A DNA stretch of 64,000 nucleotides, from positions 160,215 to 224,214 of the forward strand of contig NZ_LNYU01000009.1 of NCBI RefSeq assembly GCF_001468135.1, written 5' to 3'. The stretch's first letter is position 1. Every line of letters begins with the position of its first letter. A program made the translations under genes and the position numbers. This DNA comes from Legionella santicrucis (GTDB lineage Bacteria > Pseudomonadota > Gammaproteobacteria > Legionellales > Legionellaceae). Of the stretch, positions 46,270 to 55,548 are shown one piece after another. The notes beneath the pieces were generated by a model that was given only the letters and a program-made list of their open reading frames with translations, was not told the DNA's origin and searched no databases.

Positions 46270-49200
46270 TTAAAGATCGAGGATATTTTGTTGAGGTGTT
46301 TCTTTCTCAACTTGAGTAAGTTCAGGTTGTATGGATATTTTACCGAGCTCAACTAAAACCGCGTCGATCAATTTTGAACGTTCTTTAATTTTAGCGACAA
46401 ATGTTGTGCTGTGGCTTAGGCTTGTTAAAAGCGCATGTACTCTCTCAGCATTTTCCGTAGAGAGTCCAATCGCCTCTTCTAATTCATCGGGACTTTTCTT
46501 GGCTAATTTATTGATAAGTTTCTGTAGATCATACTTATCATTATTTAAATCATCTTTAAACTGCTCCAATACTTTTCCTTTCTTAGCTAGAGTAACCCGT
46601 TCGTCCGTAGTTAAGTGTATGAAATCAGTAAACCCTTGAAACATCCAACGATTTTTAGTGAGTTCTTCAGTTTTTGTTTTTCTTGATTTTGCCAAATTAT
46701 TTTGGTGGGCCTCACATAACTCACGCAGTGTTATCATTAAAGCTTCACTCTTGAATTGCAATTGCGCCATTGCAGGATAAGCTTTTTGTTTCTCCACAAA
46801 AAATTCATTTAATTTCACGATATCTGCTTTTTGTTTTTGCGCTGCATCAGAATCATCTAATGTTTTTGCGAGCCTATCGAGGAGTTGAAAATTGTGTTGT
46901 GCTTCTTTTGTCTGTTCATCAAATGTTTTTACCTCTATTTGATTTAAAGAAGTCCTCATTGTATTGATCATCGCTTTTACTAAAAATTGATTAAGCGTTT
47001 GTAATTGATCTTTTAATTTATCAATATCGGACAGATCCAGTGGGTCTTTTGATGCGCCATGTTTTCTTATCTTTTCTTGACGCAATTGCTCTACTTCGGC
47101 AAGCCGCTCATTAAAATTAGAAATCATTTCTTTCACAGCGGTCAGATTTTTAGGTTTTTCTTCTTCAAGTAGGTTAATCTCTTCTGCTGTCTCGATGATA
47201 TAGGCATCATATAACTTGTTATGAATGGTTCGTAGTTGTTCTTCTAATTTTTCGATATCAGCAAAATCAAGGGTATCGGTCTCAGAATATAGTCGAACTT
47301 TTTCATTGCGTAACAATTTTATTTCTTCTTGTAGGGCATTAAAATGAGATAGTTCCTTTTTAATGCGAGTCACATTATCGAGTTCTGCTTTATCTAGAGC
47401 GGTAATTCGCTGAGTCGTGCTCGTTATCAGTGCTTCATAACGCTTTCTTACTTGCTCTGGATTAGTGAGTACGGGAGTAATGACAGCACGTTGTAAAGGC
47501 TCTAAATTTTCGATTAATGCTTGTTTTGCGCCTTGGATTTGATCTTTTAAGTGGTTACTAATGGACGTTACTTGGCTCATTTCTTTATCTGACGGAATAC
47601 TGTTAAGTGCTTGTAACGCAGCAATAATGTCTTTTTTCGCCAAAGCACTCTCACACTGGGTCAAAGCGGTGAACGTTTGCTCAAGTAGTAATTTTCTTTC
47701 AACCATTTGCTTAATGGCAGTCATTTGTATTTTTACTTGCCTAGCTTCTGGGGTATTAAAATCTGCCCATTGTTCGTCTTTGGGAATAGTGGCAAGTGCC
47801 TTACTGAGGTTGTTCCCTTCCAAGAGCGCATTAAGGCAATTTTCCACTGATGGACTTACTTGTTCATTAAGGAACGCTTTATACCTACCGCTAATGGATG
47901 ATTGCACCTGTCTACTGATTCGCATCTGTAAATAAAATATTTGTTCTAAATCAGGGGCTTCGTGAGATTTTTCAACAATACTTTTGATTTCTGCTAACGG
48001 AGTTGTTTGCATTCTTAGAAGAGTTTCAACCGCGTAACCACTTTCGTGTCGTAGAGAAAAATCAGGGCTTTTTATCGTTGTAAAAGTGATAATATATCGA
48101 TCCATTCCTTTAGAATTTTTACCATCAAGAGTTACTTTAGTAGGAATTAAGGCGACATCATCAGGTAAATAAAATGAAAATTCATCTTCGGTTCCGGGTA
48201 TATGAGTGCCAACTTGTTTTGCTTGCAGTAAGCGATCAGGATCATTGATTTCAAAGATGGTATTTGAGTCAAATGTTGTTCTTGGAACCTCAATATTCGT
48301 AGAGTTACTTGCATTTGTTCTGGCAGATATGTTACTTAAGTCATTTAACTTAATTTGCATAAAATCTTGCGCAGACAAATCAGTAAAGAGATGTTTTGTC
48401 GAATTCGCAATGATAGTATTGGCCTGATTAATCAGTTTATTTTGATAGTCTTCTGAAAAATTTAAGCCGCGGAACAATGTTTGTGGTGAAGAAGCTCTAC
48501 CGTAAGTATCCACTAATGATTTACTGGTTAATGGAGTCAGTAATGCAGTAATCACTACTTCTTTAAATGTTGATCCTTTATCTCTATTTTGGGCAATTGC
48601 ATTGACGCGAGTATAGTACCAACCGTCATTTTGCATGAGATAAACTAAATCATGCTTGATCTGATTTCTATATCTGCTGTCTTTTTGTCTAATTACTGTA
48701 TCCCAAGTTTCTCCAAGTTTCTTTGCAGGATCTTTCGGATCGGTTGGATGAAATTCAGTATCATTCTCATGTTGCATTAAACGATCGATATTATTGATAT
48801 CGGTATCATTTAGCATAGATCCTACAATGGCCATGTCACATTTAGCTAACAAGTCACGGAAAAAGTGCTCTTCCAATTTTTGGCCATTTAAAAATACATG
48901 ATCGTCTTGAATTACATCAGGATTAGCCATGATTTGGTGGATAATCCGTGCAGCGGCAATTTCATCTACATTGGGTTGTCTTCTTGTTTTACTTGCAGAA
49001 GATTGCAACGCTTCTTTAATCGCATCCATTTTTACTTGTTGGCGAGCTTCTTTGATAGCTCCTAGACATACTGAGGGGTTCTCCTCACATGTTCTTGCAA
49101 AAGCAGTTGCAGGATTTTCTGCTAATTGTATGTTATAACCAGGAAATTTTTCTTGTATTTCAGGAAGGCTATAATATTCTTTTATAGTTATGGGGCGCTC

Positions 49201-50949
49201 GTCTTCTGTCATGGGACTTTTCGATTTTGTCATTCGAATGTCACTCATAGAATTTAGATCTTTGCCCTTTTGTATTACATATTTTTCACCACTATAAGGA
49301 TTTTCATAAGCCCCCCCTTCTTTAAATAATTTCTTAGCCTCCTCAGAGTGGATATTATTTTCCTCAATGGTAGTATGTTCTTTTATCGTTACAAAACGCT
49401 CATTATCCTTGAGTTGATAATACGGAGATACGCGCCGTGCCTCCCCTAAAGTTTTGGGGGTCTTACCTTTTTCTATAACGTATTTTTGAGAAACCATATT
49501 CTCATAAGGTTCTTCTGCTTTGAGATTCTCTTTTGCTTGAGGATTAAATGCGGGAACTGCGGATCCGGTAGCCAAGAAAAGTTGTCGATGAGTTCTGAGA
49601 ACGACTTCGGCTCCTAGAGAACCTACTGAACTTTTAAGTGTATTGTAGGCGCGTTCTACTACTACTTCGGGAGGTGATTTGACTCTCATTAAATCCACCA
49701 GATGCCCTTGGTGGATTAAGATATGCGCAGGGGTCCCATCCCAATTATGGGGATTGTCACGAAGAATCTCAGCATAACGCTCTACTTCTTCTTGATCTTT
49801 GAAGATATTGCCAATCAGCTTATTCTCTTCAACGTATTTCCTGAACGCTGCTTCACTTTTCTCATGATATTCATCATAGAAATCTCGATCAAGTGTTTTA
49901 TCATATCCGGAGCGCTCATCATCTCTTCCTACCACAAAGAATGCTTGGGCGATGAGGATTTTTTTCAGCTCTTCAGAAGTAACATCGGCCAATGTCCGTC
50001 CATCTTGTGCTGTTTCTAGTTCCTCTTCTCTGAATTTTGCTTTACGTGCTTCTTCGACCATCACTTCAGCACAAGCCATGGTTCGTACTGTATGTGCAAG
50101 GCCATGAGTTGTTCGATCAGGCCCTTCGTTTGGGTCTAATCGTCCTTCTTTGGGATCTTTAGGATTTTTTAATGGTCCAGGATAGGGGTGTCTTAAATAT
50201 TCATTATGGACGTAATTTACAACATTGCGAACATCGAGGTCATTTTCCAATAAAGTGCTGTTTAGAATAGACGTAGAAACTGTTTGTGATGCAGTAGGTT
50301 GTGTAGGGATTTCTTTAGGTGTTGCCGTTTTCCCAGTTAAAATAAAAGTAGGGATTTCTATGTGTAATTCTTTTTCTGTAGCATGTCTTAGCGCGGTTGC
50401 CTCGGTTTGTGCGCCTCCATCTACGGGGAATTCGTTGGCAACAGCCCGTAACCAACCCGTAATTTCACCATAGCCATTCCCAGCGAGTTCGTTTTGCATT
50501 TCCTGAGTAATGGTTTGGCCTAAATTTTCTAGAGTTGGAGGATTATCACCTGTTAATGCCGTATATGCTCTTACTCCTGCAGAAGCAACCCAATAGCCGC
50601 ATAAGCCCATGTTGAATCCAGCGTCATTTGGGATCACAGAAAGTGTCGCGTCTTGAGGGAGCTTTCTAGATAGGATGTTTTTATACCCTTTTCCCGAACC
50701 TTCACCCAGTGGGTCAAAAAGATAGTATTGATTGCCTTGGCCTTTAATGAGCATAATCCAGTGGCCAGATTCCTGTGTTGGACTCACGCCTGTCAATATG
50801 GGCATAAATCCTTGCTGGTTCAATACATCTACTCGTATGTCAGGATTGCCATTGTAAATGATCCCGCTGGTAATATCTCGTCCCATGCGTTCAAAAATAG
50901 CACGCATACCATCTTGAGTTAATTCTACCTCTTTTACGTATTTTGGCAT
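46270..50949 (-). CDS. SidE-family effector, copy C
   Basis: A 1559-aa SidE-type effector with all known catalytic residues. The DUB has His63, Asp79 and Cys117; the PDE has His282 and His286 (HGLAHT), GRDDE about 341-345 and His416 (GHLVDLMR). The ART has Arg827 (FRGLN), Ser881 (SNS) and Glu921/Glu923 (TEDE). Between PDE and ART the linker contains two KYVI...TIKE modules (about 482-525 and 548-592), where copy A has one. The segment after the ART differs from copies A and B, but the last 350 residues are again alike. GAGAGG lies before ATG 50949, and a PmrA-like triple repeat lies about 80-100 bp upstream. Confidence 0.93.
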   Translation of the reverse strand: MPKYVKEVELTQDGMRAIFERMGRDITSGIIYNGNPDIRVDVLNQQGFMPILTGVSPTQESGHWIMLIKGQGNQYYLFDPLGEGSGKGYKNILSRKLPQDATLSVIPNDAGFNMGLCGYWVASAGVRAYTALTGDNPPTLENLGQTITQEMQNELAGNGYGEITGWLRAVANEFPVDGGAQTEATALRHATEKELHIEIPTFILTGKTATPKEIPTQPTASQTVSTSILNSTLLENDLDVRNVVNYVHNEYLRHPYPGPLKNPKDPKEGRLDPNEGPDRTTHGLAHTVRTMACAEVMVEEARKAKFREEELETAQDGRTLADVTSEELKKILIAQAFFVVGRDDERSGYDKTLDRDFYDEYHEKSEAAFRKYVEENKLIGNIFKDQEEVERYAEILRDNPHNWDGTPAHILIHQGHLVDLMRVKSPPEVVVERAYNTLKSSVGSLGAEVVLRTHRQLFLATGSAVPAFNPQAKENLKAEEPYENMVSQKYVIEKGKTPKTLGEARRVSPYYQLKDNERFVTIKEHTTIEENNIHSEEAKKLFKEGGAYENPYSGEKYVIQKGKDLNSMSDIRMTKSKSPMTEDERPITIKEYYSLPEIQEKFPGYNIQLAENPATAFARTCEENPSVCLGAIKEARQQVKMDAIKEALQSSASKTRRQPNVDEIAAARIIHQIMANPDVIQDDHVFLNGQKLEEHFFRDLLAKCDMAIVGSMLNDTDINNIDRLMQHENDTEFHPTDPKDPAKKLGETWDTVIRQKDSRYRNQIKHDLVYLMQNDGWYYTRVNAIAQNRDKGSTFKEVVITALLTPLTSKSLVDTYGRASSPQTLFRGLNFSEDYQNKLINQANTIIANSTKHLFTDLSAQDFMQIKLNDLSNISARTNASNSTNIEVPRTTFDSNTIFEINDPDRLLQAKQVGTHIPGTEDEFSFYLPDDVALIPTKVTLDGKNSKGMDRYIITFTTIKSPDFSLRHESGYAVETLLRMQTTPLAEIKSIVEKSHEAPDLEQIFYLQMRISRQVQSSISGRYKAFLNEQVSPSVENCLNALLEGNNLSKALATIPKDEQWADFNTPEARQVKIQMTAIKQMVERKLLLEQTFTALTQCESALAKKDIIAALQALNSIPSDKEMSQVTSISNHLKDQIQGAKQALIENLEPLQRAVITPVLTNPEQVRKRYEALITSTTQRITALDKAELDNVTRIKKELSHFNALQEEIKLLRNEKVRLYSETDTLDFADIEKLEEQLRTIHNKLYDAYIIETAEEINLLEEEKPKNLTAVKEMISNFNERLAEVEQLRQEKIRKHGASKDPLDLSDIDKLKDQLQTLNQFLVKAMINTMRTSLNQIEVKTFDEQTKEAQHNFQLLDRLAKTLDDSDAAQKQKADIVKLNEFFVEKQKAYPAMAQLQFKSEALMITLRELCEAHQNNLAKSRKTKTEELTKNRWMFQGFTDFIHLTTDERVTLAKKGKVLEQFKDDLNNDKYDLQKLINKLAKKSPDELEEAIGLSTENAERVHALLTSLSHSTTFVAKIKERSKLIDAVLVELGKISIQPELTQVEKETPQQNILDL

Positions 50950-51026
50950 TTTGCCCTCTCTAAAATAAATATTACTTTAATTATAATCTTTGGATTAAAT
51001 ATTATCACTATGGTCAAACATTATAA

Positions 51027-51052
51027 TTAAGAAACTTTAAGAAAATATTAAG
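51027..51052 (-). promoter_or_regulatory. PmrA-like tandem element upstream of SidE copy C
   Basis: On the minus strand three CTTAA units occur at 11- and 10-bp steps (51052-51048, 51041-51037, 51031-51027), the first being CTTAATATT, the consensus reported for PmrA sites at Legionella effector genes. It is about 80-100 bp before the start codon. Confidence 0.6.
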
Positions 51053-51136
51053 AGCTAAAAAATATGTGGGTCTACCATATAGAGTATTACTTGGCAGGGT
51101 TTAACTATTAACCATTACTATAGTTTTGATAAATTA

Positions 51137-51499
51137 TTACACGCACACGGCTTTCAAGGTATAAGATCCTAAATTGGTGACTTGGGCTTTGGTACCAGGA
51201 TCTGCGGTAAATGGGATTTGTTGCATATTGTAAATAGTCCACACCATAAAATCACCTTGTCTAAATGTGGTGCCGTTGAATACGCCTTTTCCACTCATTA
51301 TATTGATTGTGACATTGTTTTTTGTGTTTGAAGCAGCATGGATTTCACATAGCATTGCGATTCTAGTATTTGAATTGGTTAAAACAGTCGGTTTATTAGG
51401 CTCAAGCGTTATTTCAATAGGAGTCGAAATTGCAGAAAAAAGGGAACTGCTCATTAAGGTCAAGATAAGAAATAACAATTTATTTGCTAACTGATACAT
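51137..51499 (-). CDS. Small secreted protein, Fur-box associated
   Basis: A protein of about 120 aa of no recognised family. ATG 51499 has AGGA five bases upstream and gives a signal peptide (LANKLLFLILTLMSSSLFSA) with likely cleavage near residue 24. The mature part is beta-strand-like, with two cysteines, LCEIH and the terminal AVCV, which could form a disulfide. The frame extends to ATG 51520, but that start lacks a Shine-Dalgarno and lies at the edge of the Fur-like box. Role unknown; iron control would be consistent with an envelope or secreted iron-related function. Confidence 0.7.
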   Translation of the reverse strand: MYQLANKLLFLILTLMSSSLFSAISTPIEITLEPNKPTVLTNSNTRIAMLCEIHAASNTKNNVTINIMSGKGVFNGTTFRQGDFMVWTIYNMQQIPFTADPGTKAQVTNLGSYTLKAVCV

Positions 51500-51519
51500 A
51501 ACGGTCCTATTTATGTACA

Positions 51520-51538
51520 CTAAATGATTACCATTATT
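51520..51538 (-). promoter_or_regulatory. Fur-like box
   Basis: CTAAATGATTACCATTATT matches the 19-bp Fur consensus at about 14 positions, more than the feoA site in this window. It begins about 20 bp before ATG 51499 on the minus strand. Confidence 0.55.
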
Positions 51539-51702
51539 GTGTAAAAAGGTTCATTTAAAAAGAATAATATAATGCAATAAAAAACTTTTTTAAACCCAGT
51601 AGCATCCTATTTTGAGCTATGCTTACTGAGTATAGAAAATTTTGATTTAGTAGCAGTGAATTAACCTAATATTGTGGCCTCAATTAGGGAGAGCAGCAAA
51701 AG

Positions 51703-52623
51703 ATGAGCTATTTCAATGTAAAAGACCCAATATGTGAGACTAAAAACTGCGCGACGCAAATAAAGATGGAGCTTATTCCTCGAACAGTTGATCTTGGTGG
51801 GTTTCAAGTAGGGCGAGTATTACCATCAAAAGAAAAAAGGACAGTGGGGCCATTCGTTTTTTGGGATCAGGCTGGTCCTAATGAACTTCTTTCAGGTAAA
51901 GGATTAGATGTACGGCCTCATCCCCATATTGGTTTATCAACGATGACCTATTTATTTTCTGGCAGGCTGGAGCATAGAGACACACTTGGGAGTCATCAAA
52001 TTATTGCTTCTGGTGATGTGAATTTGATGACTGCTGGAAGAGGGATTGCTCATTCAGAGCGCACACCACATCAAGATCGTTTTTATCCTCATCCCTTTTT
52101 TGGTATTCAATGTTGGTTGGCTCTACCACTTACCAAAGAAGAAATAAACCCCTCATTTACACATTATGATAAAAGTGTTATTCCTACTGATAATGACAGT
52201 AAAAATATGAGCTTGCGCATAGTTGCAGGCGAATGGGGCGGGATAAAATCGCCTGTTTTCACGTTTAATGATGCTCTTTTTGTGGAGTGTAAGCTTAAGG
52301 CAAATGCCGCATTGATCATTCCTAAGACGATTGAGGAACGGGCTATTTATATTTTGAGCGGTGAAATCGTCATTGATAATAATTCATATCATTGCGCCAA
52401 AATGCTTATTCTCAAAACAGGTACTGAAATTAAAGTAACTGCTGTCGATGATACTCATATTATTATTCTTGGGGGAGCTGCACTTGAAACACGACGCTAC
52501 GTATGGTGGAATTTTGTGGCCAGTTCTAAAGAGCGAATTGAGCAGGCTAAGTTGGATTGGAAAACTGGAAAATTTGGAAAAATACCTGGAGATGAAGAGG
52601 AATTCATTCCTTTACCTGAATAA
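51703..52623 (+). CDS. Pirin family protein
   Basis: A bicupin metalloprotein of 306 aa. The N-terminal cupin has the pirin signature RPHPHIGLSTMTYLFSG with metal ligands His73 and His75, then His117 and Glu119 in GIAHSER. The C-terminal cupin is less conserved and ends ALETRRYVWWNF. Bacterial pirins include quercetinase-like dioxygenases and redox regulators, so activity is uncertain. An AGGGAGAG element precedes the ATG. The malic enzyme gene follows about 65 bp downstream. Confidence 0.9.
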   Translation: MSYFNVKDPICETKNCATQIKMELIPRTVDLGGFQVGRVLPSKEKRTVGPFVFWDQAGPNELLSGKGLDVRPHPHIGLSTMTYLFSGRLEHRDTLGSHQIIASGDVNLMTAGRGIAHSERTPHQDRFYPHPFFGIQCWLALPLTKEEINPSFTHYDKSVIPTDNDSKNMSLRIVAGEWGGIKSPVFTFNDALFVECKLKANAALIIPKTIEERAIYILSGEIVIDNNSYHCAKMLILKTGTEIKVTAVDDTHIIILGGAALETRRYVWWNFVASSKERIEQAKLDWKTGKFGKIPGDEEEFIPLPE

Positions 52624-52687
52624 ATGAGCTTTATGAGGTAGTCCTGAGTTGAGTTATAAAATTGGATAATATAAAAGGATCTTAAAA

Positions 52688-54397
52688 ATGGGTAAATTAA
52701 CTCAAGAAACACAATACTTAGAAGATGGAAGCATCAAAACTAAACTAACGGGTTATAATCTTCTGAATAACTCTCGGTTAAACAAGGGGACTGCATTTAC
52801 AAATAGTGAAAGAGAGCTATTTGCGTTACACGGTTTATTACCACCCCAAGTGAGTACATTGGAAGAACAGCAAAAAAGACGTCATGCAGGATTGATCGAA
52901 CTACCTACTTCCCTAGAGAAATATAGTTTTTTGCGTGATCTTCAAGATAATAACGAAACATTGTTTTACTCCTTAATTGTCCACAATATTGAAGAAATGT
53001 TACCTATTGTTTATACCCCAACTGTTGGAGAGGGTTGTCAAAAGTTCAGTGAGATTTTTCGTAAAGCGCGGGGGCTTTTTCTGAGTTATCCTAATAAAGA
53101 TTTAATCGAACAAATTATCTCTCATCCACGTTATGATTTAATTAAATGCATCGTCGTAAGCGATGGTGAGCGTATTCTTGGTCTTGGAGATCAGGGGGCT
53201 GGTGGTATGGGAATTCCCATTGGTAAAATGGCACTTTATACAGCATTGGCTGGTATTCCCCCACAATATTGTTTACCAATTCTTTTGGATGTAGGAACAG
53301 ATAATGAAGAAAGATTAGCGGATCCTCTTTACGTAGGATGGAAGCACCATCGTATTCGTGGGTCTGAATATGATGAGTTTGTTGATACTTTTGTTTCGGC
53401 TGTTAAGCGTCGTTGGCCGAATGTGCTTTTGCAGTGGGAGGATTTTGCGGGAGCAAACGCGGCTCGTTTGCTGGAGCGTTATCGTAATCAACTTTGTACT
53501 TTTAATGATGATATCCAGGGTACTGCTGCGATGGCAACAGGTACTCTTCTTTCAGCGATCAATGTGACAGGGATTCCGTTAAAAGATCAGAAAATCGTTT
53601 TTCTTGGTTTTGGAGGAACAGGTCATGGTATTGCTCAGTTGATTCATGCAGCCTTAAAAGATGAGGGTTTGAGTGATCAAGAAGCGAGCAAGCGTATCTA
53701 TGCTGTGGACAGGTATGGATTACTTGTGGAAGGAGGAAAGGGATTAAGCCCGGATCAAGAGTTTTTTGCGCGCAAGCGTTCTGAGATAGAGGAATGGCAG
53801 GTTAGTAACCCAATGGAAATAGATTTGCTTGAGGTTGTCCGCAATGTAAAACCTACAGCACTAATAGGTGTTTCAACTCAGAAAGGAGCTTTTACTGAGG
53901 AAGTAGTCCGAACTATGGCGAAATATACGGAACGTCCTGTGATTTTTCCGCTTTCCAACCCCACATGGCATAGTGAAGCAGTGCCACAAGATCTATTTAA
54001 TTGGACGGATGGTCGTGCGTTAGTAGGAACTGGAAGCCCTTTCGAACCTGTAACATTTAATGAAAAAAAGTTTCTTATTGATCAAACAAATAACTCATAT
54101 ATTTTTCCAGGTTTAGCTTTAGGTATTATTTCTTCTCGAGCAAAGAGAGTCTCTGATGGAATGATTAAGGCGGCTGCACTTGCTCTTGCAGCTTGTTCAC
54201 CTGCTAGGAAGAATAAGACGGCAAATCTGTTACCTCCCTTAGCGAGCCTTCGTGCAATCAGTCTTGATGTTGCAAGGGCTGTTGGGAAGCAGGCAATATT
54301 GGAAGGTCTTGCTGGTATTAATGAATCTGATTTAGAAAAGCAGCTCAAAGCGAATATTTGGGAGCCAATTTATAAACTGTACACGCTCGCAGAGTAA
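52688..54397 (+). CDS. maeA: NAD-dependent malic enzyme
   Basis: Decarboxylates malate to pyruvate, linking the TCA cycle to pyruvate. The 569-aa length and sequence fit the large SfcA/MaeA type: YTPTVGEGCQKFSEIFR near 105, GDQGAGGMGIPIGK, the metal-binding EDFAGANA and FNDDIQGTAA, the nucleotide fold FLGFGGTGHGIAQL, and PLSNPTWHSEA late in the protein. AAGGA precedes the ATG. In an amino-acid-feeding bacterium it would supply pyruvate from TCA intermediates. Confidence 0.95.
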   Translation: MGKLTQETQYLEDGSIKTKLTGYNLLNNSRLNKGTAFTNSERELFALHGLLPPQVSTLEEQQKRRHAGLIELPTSLEKYSFLRDLQDNNETLFYSLIVHNIEEMLPIVYTPTVGEGCQKFSEIFRKARGLFLSYPNKDLIEQIISHPRYDLIKCIVVSDGERILGLGDQGAGGMGIPIGKMALYTALAGIPPQYCLPILLDVGTDNEERLADPLYVGWKHHRIRGSEYDEFVDTFVSAVKRRWPNVLLQWEDFAGANAARLLERYRNQLCTFNDDIQGTAAMATGTLLSAINVTGIPLKDQKIVFLGFGGTGHGIAQLIHAALKDEGLSDQEASKRIYAVDRYGLLVEGGKGLSPDQEFFARKRSEIEEWQVSNPMEIDLLEVVRNVKPTALIGVSTQKGAFTEEVVRTMAKYTERPVIFPLSNPTWHSEAVPQDLFNWTDGRALVGTGSPFEPVTFNEKKFLIDQTNNSYIFPGLALGIISSRAKRVSDGMIKAAALALAACSPARKNKTANLLPPLASLRAISLDVARAVGKQAILEGLAGINESDLEKQLKANIWEPIYKLYTLAE

Positions 54398-54495
54398 GGT
54401 TTTAGTCTCTCTGAATCCCCTATCTCCTATCCCGTAAAAAGAAGATGACTAGTCTGGTCGGGGTAGGGATGTAGGAACAAGGATAGATTTCTTAT

Positions 54496-55185
54496 TTAAT
54501 AACCAAGTAAGTTTCTTATCCGATCAGTGTAATCTTTCAGTGGTGTTTGTAGGATAAAATTTTTCAGTGGTGTTTCAATTTTAAAATATAAAATATTGGC
54601 TAAAAACCCATAACAACACGCATCCAAAGAGTGAATTTTTTCACCAAATAGATAAAGGTTATTCTCTAAAAGTAAAATAATTGATTGTAAATCATCAATG
54701 CCAGATTGGTATATTTCCTCTTTGGAATATCTCCCTATACCCTGATAATGATATTTTTCAATATTGTATTTCCTTACTGTTTCAAGTGTTGATTCTGATA
54801 ACTCAGCAAGTTGGGTTAAAAATGCAGCTTTGAATAAAGGCCAAAATTGCTCATCTTGCCAGCGCGAATAAGACATAACCCAATACAAATGATTATCTAA
54901 CATTCTAGTGATTAAAAAATGAGTGTTTTTTTGTTTTTTTGTTAAATTTTTATCTAAATTAATATATTTTTGGGAAAGATAATTAAGAATAACATTACTA
55001 TCAGTAATAATTGTTCCATTATCTTCCATATAAGGTAATTGTTGCCTCGGTGCATTTTTGGTATTAATGAGGTGCTCGTGTTGATAGTCTATTTCAGTTA
55101 ACCTAAGAAAAGTATCGACTTTTAGACCAAAAGGATTATTGTCAGGGATACCAAAAAGTTCGGGATAAGAATATAAAATAATCAT
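54496..55185 (-). CDS. Glutathione S-transferase/metaxin-like protein
   Basis: A 229-aa soluble protein of the GST superfamily, closest in pattern to the failed-axon-connections/metaxin group: a thioredoxin-like N-terminus (ILYSYPELFGIPDNNPFGLK, VDTFLRLTEIDYQHE, QLPYMEDNGTIITDSNVIL) and a helical C-terminal domain with FGEKIHSLDACCYGFLANIL. The cis-Pro before Tyr in QLPYMED and the following DS pair are the glutathione-site elements. Substrate unknown. Confidence 0.8.
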   Translation of the reverse strand: MIILYSYPELFGIPDNNPFGLKVDTFLRLTEIDYQHEHLINTKNAPRQQLPYMEDNGTIITDSNVILNYLSQKYINLDKNLTKKQKNTHFLITRMLDNHLYWVMSYSRWQDEQFWPLFKAAFLTQLAELSESTLETVRKYNIEKYHYQGIGRYSKEEIYQSGIDDLQSIILLLENNLYLFGEKIHSLDACCYGFLANILYFKIETPLKNFILQTPLKDYTDRIRNLLGY

Positions 55186-55548
55186 TGAAAGTCTCCGTAG
55201 ATAGTGTCTTGATTTCTGTATACAACAGCTGTATTGAACGTATGATTTAAAACCATAGTTTTCAGTTGAATTCTTAAACTTTGCTCCCTGTATGATGCCT
55301 CTTTAATTTCCTATTTTGTTATCCTGAAATGGGTGTTGCAAATCCAATTCCTTTATGAGTCATCCCAATTATAGTCTATTAAACGGAGCATTGTACTTGG
55401 GCATAAAATCTGTATTTTTCAATTAAATCTACTTGAGTTTTTTCTGAATGGTTCATTTCTTAATATTTGGTTAATAATTTCTCAGTATTATGTCAGTTAA
55501 TTTCTTGTGTGATTTTGACAGACTAAATAATCTTGAGGGGGTAGGTTG
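55186..55548. other. Intergenic region with a PmrA-like element
   Basis: About 363 bp between divergent genes. The PmrA-like repeat at 55459-55480 is the only recognisable element; TATTAT at 55486-55491 or TAAATA near 55524 could be the -10. No gene seen. Confidence 0.45.
55459..55480 (+). promoter_or_regulatory. PmrA-like tandem repeat
   Basis: CTTAATATTTG (55459-55469) is followed directly by GTTAATAATTT (55470-55480), two TTAAT units in an 11-bp step, with the first nine bases equal to the Legionella PmrA consensus. It lies about 70-90 bp before ATG 55549. Confidence 0.6.

Noticed and set aside
36568..50922. Many plus-strand open frames of 60-124 codons opposite the three SidE-like genes
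   Set aside because: They lie fully inside long, well-conserved minus-strand coding frames, recur at equivalent positions in the paralogs, and lack ribosome sites or recognisable domains.
36483..50949. Repetitive DNA suggestive of a CRISPR array or a single decayed gene
   Set aside because: The repetition is due to three full-length paralogous open frames; no short regularly spaced repeats are present.
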